Source: an uncultured Paenibacillus sp.
Lineage (GTDB): Bacteria; Bacillota; Bacilli; Paenibacillales; Paenibacillaceae
DNA: 46,066 bases
Assembly (NCBI GenBank): GCA_927443375.1
Contig: CAKMKL010000265.1
Coordinates: 1 to 46,066, forward strand
Direction of reading: 5' to 3'
Made by a program: the position numbers and the translations under genes. Of the stretch, positions 45,939 through 46,066 are shown piece after piece; position 1 is the stretch's first letter, and every line of letters begins with the position of its first letter. Below the pieces are notes generated by a model. It was not told the origin of the DNA. It made no database searches and saw only the letters and a program-made list of their open reading frames with translations.

Positions 45939-46031
45939 GGAGGGGGGGACAGGAGGAGTCCTAGCGAACGGAGATTCCCACGGTAACCACATCTCCCGTA
46001 TTATATCGAAGAAGACTAAGCAAATCCCATA
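45939..46031. repeat. 93-bp perfect inverted repeat, right arm
   Basis: Reverse complement of the left arm at 45380-45472; begins GGAGGGGGGGACAGG and ends CAAATCCCATA. Confidence 0.92.
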
Positions 46032-46066
46032 AGCCTGATAACTTGCCTGCAGCTCCTGAATTAGCT
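46029..46066. repeat. direct repeat, copy 2, cut by the window end
   Basis: Repeats 45219-45256 in the same direction, immediately outside the right inverted-repeat arm. On the minus strand it encodes LIQELQASYQAYG, as in the 60-residue ORF, and the frame then runs into the arm sequence. Confidence 0.8.

Larger units (their letters stand above)
45380..46031. mobile_element. 652-bp segment with 93-bp perfect terminal inverted repeats (MITE-like or invertible)
   Basis: Two identical 93-bp arms in opposite direction enclose 466 bp of AT-rich DNA. Inside there is no transposase; the only open frame of note is a 63-codon one on the minus strand at 45695-45886. No target duplication is seen outside the arms. 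It could be a non-autonomous element, a segment able to invert, or the trace of an inverted duplication; an assembly artefact is also possible. Confidence 0.5.

Overview
This 46 kb window looks like chromosomal DNA of a Gram-positive, low-to-mid GC Bacillales bacterium, most likely a Paenibacillus. The reasons are strong GGAGG ribosome binding sites with frequent TTG/GTG starts, a YesM/YesN-type two-component pair, many glycoside hydrolases with LacI/AraC control, an SgrR-type regulator, and [FeFe]-hydrogenase maturation linked to a 2-oxoacid:ferredoxin oxidoreductase. The genus is an inference; no rRNA or tRNA gene is visible.

Layout. (1) 1-2849, minus strand: hydE, a gamma-delta fused 2-oxoacid:ferredoxin oxidoreductase subunit, and the start of the alpha subunit, an anaerobic ferredoxin module with a Rex-like inverted repeat upstream of the oxidoreductase genes. 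(2) 3141-3351: a broken acetyltransferase and a possible tiny ORF. (3) 3384-7798: a GH38 alpha-mannosidase and a LacI regulator, each preceded by the same 16-bp palindrome. (4) 7880-9333: a 51-bp tandem repeat, a fumarylacetoacetate hydrolase-family enzyme and a small protein with a clear promoter. (5) 9429-11099: an internally deleted IS1182-type insertion sequence. (6) 11114-15338: a two-gene maltodextrin-degrading operon (GH13 enzyme, then a debranching-type glucosidase) with a good promoter and a near-palindromic operator. (7) 15450-22052: ArsR regulator plus ABC exporter, a deoxyribonucleotidase, several GNAT acetyltransferases (one truncated), a P-loop kinase and a small membrane protein. 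(8) 22049-26093: an AraC regulator divergent from a GH2 beta-galactosidase frameshifted at a G6 run.

(9) 26163-34873, minus strand: an eight-gene apparent operon: oligopeptide ABC ATPases and permeases, a binding lipoprotein, an AbgB-like M20 amidohydrolase, and both subunits of an iron-sulfur L-serine dehydratase. Together they suggest uptake of a small amide- or peptide-linked serine compound, hydrolysis, and conversion of serine to pyruvate and ammonia. A repeat able to form two alternative hairpins lies in front of the binding-protein gene. (10) 35144-45039: YesM/YesN-like two-component system, VanZ-like protein, GyrI-like domain protein, secreted beta-propeller-like protein, SgrR-type regulator divergent from an MFS transporter, and a FGGY (sedoheptulokinase-like) kinase with an open coding-like frame after its stop. 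(11) 45160-46066: a small ORF, then a 652-bp segment bounded by perfect 93-bp inverted repeats, followed by a second copy of part of the small ORF. This last region is the least explained part of the window.
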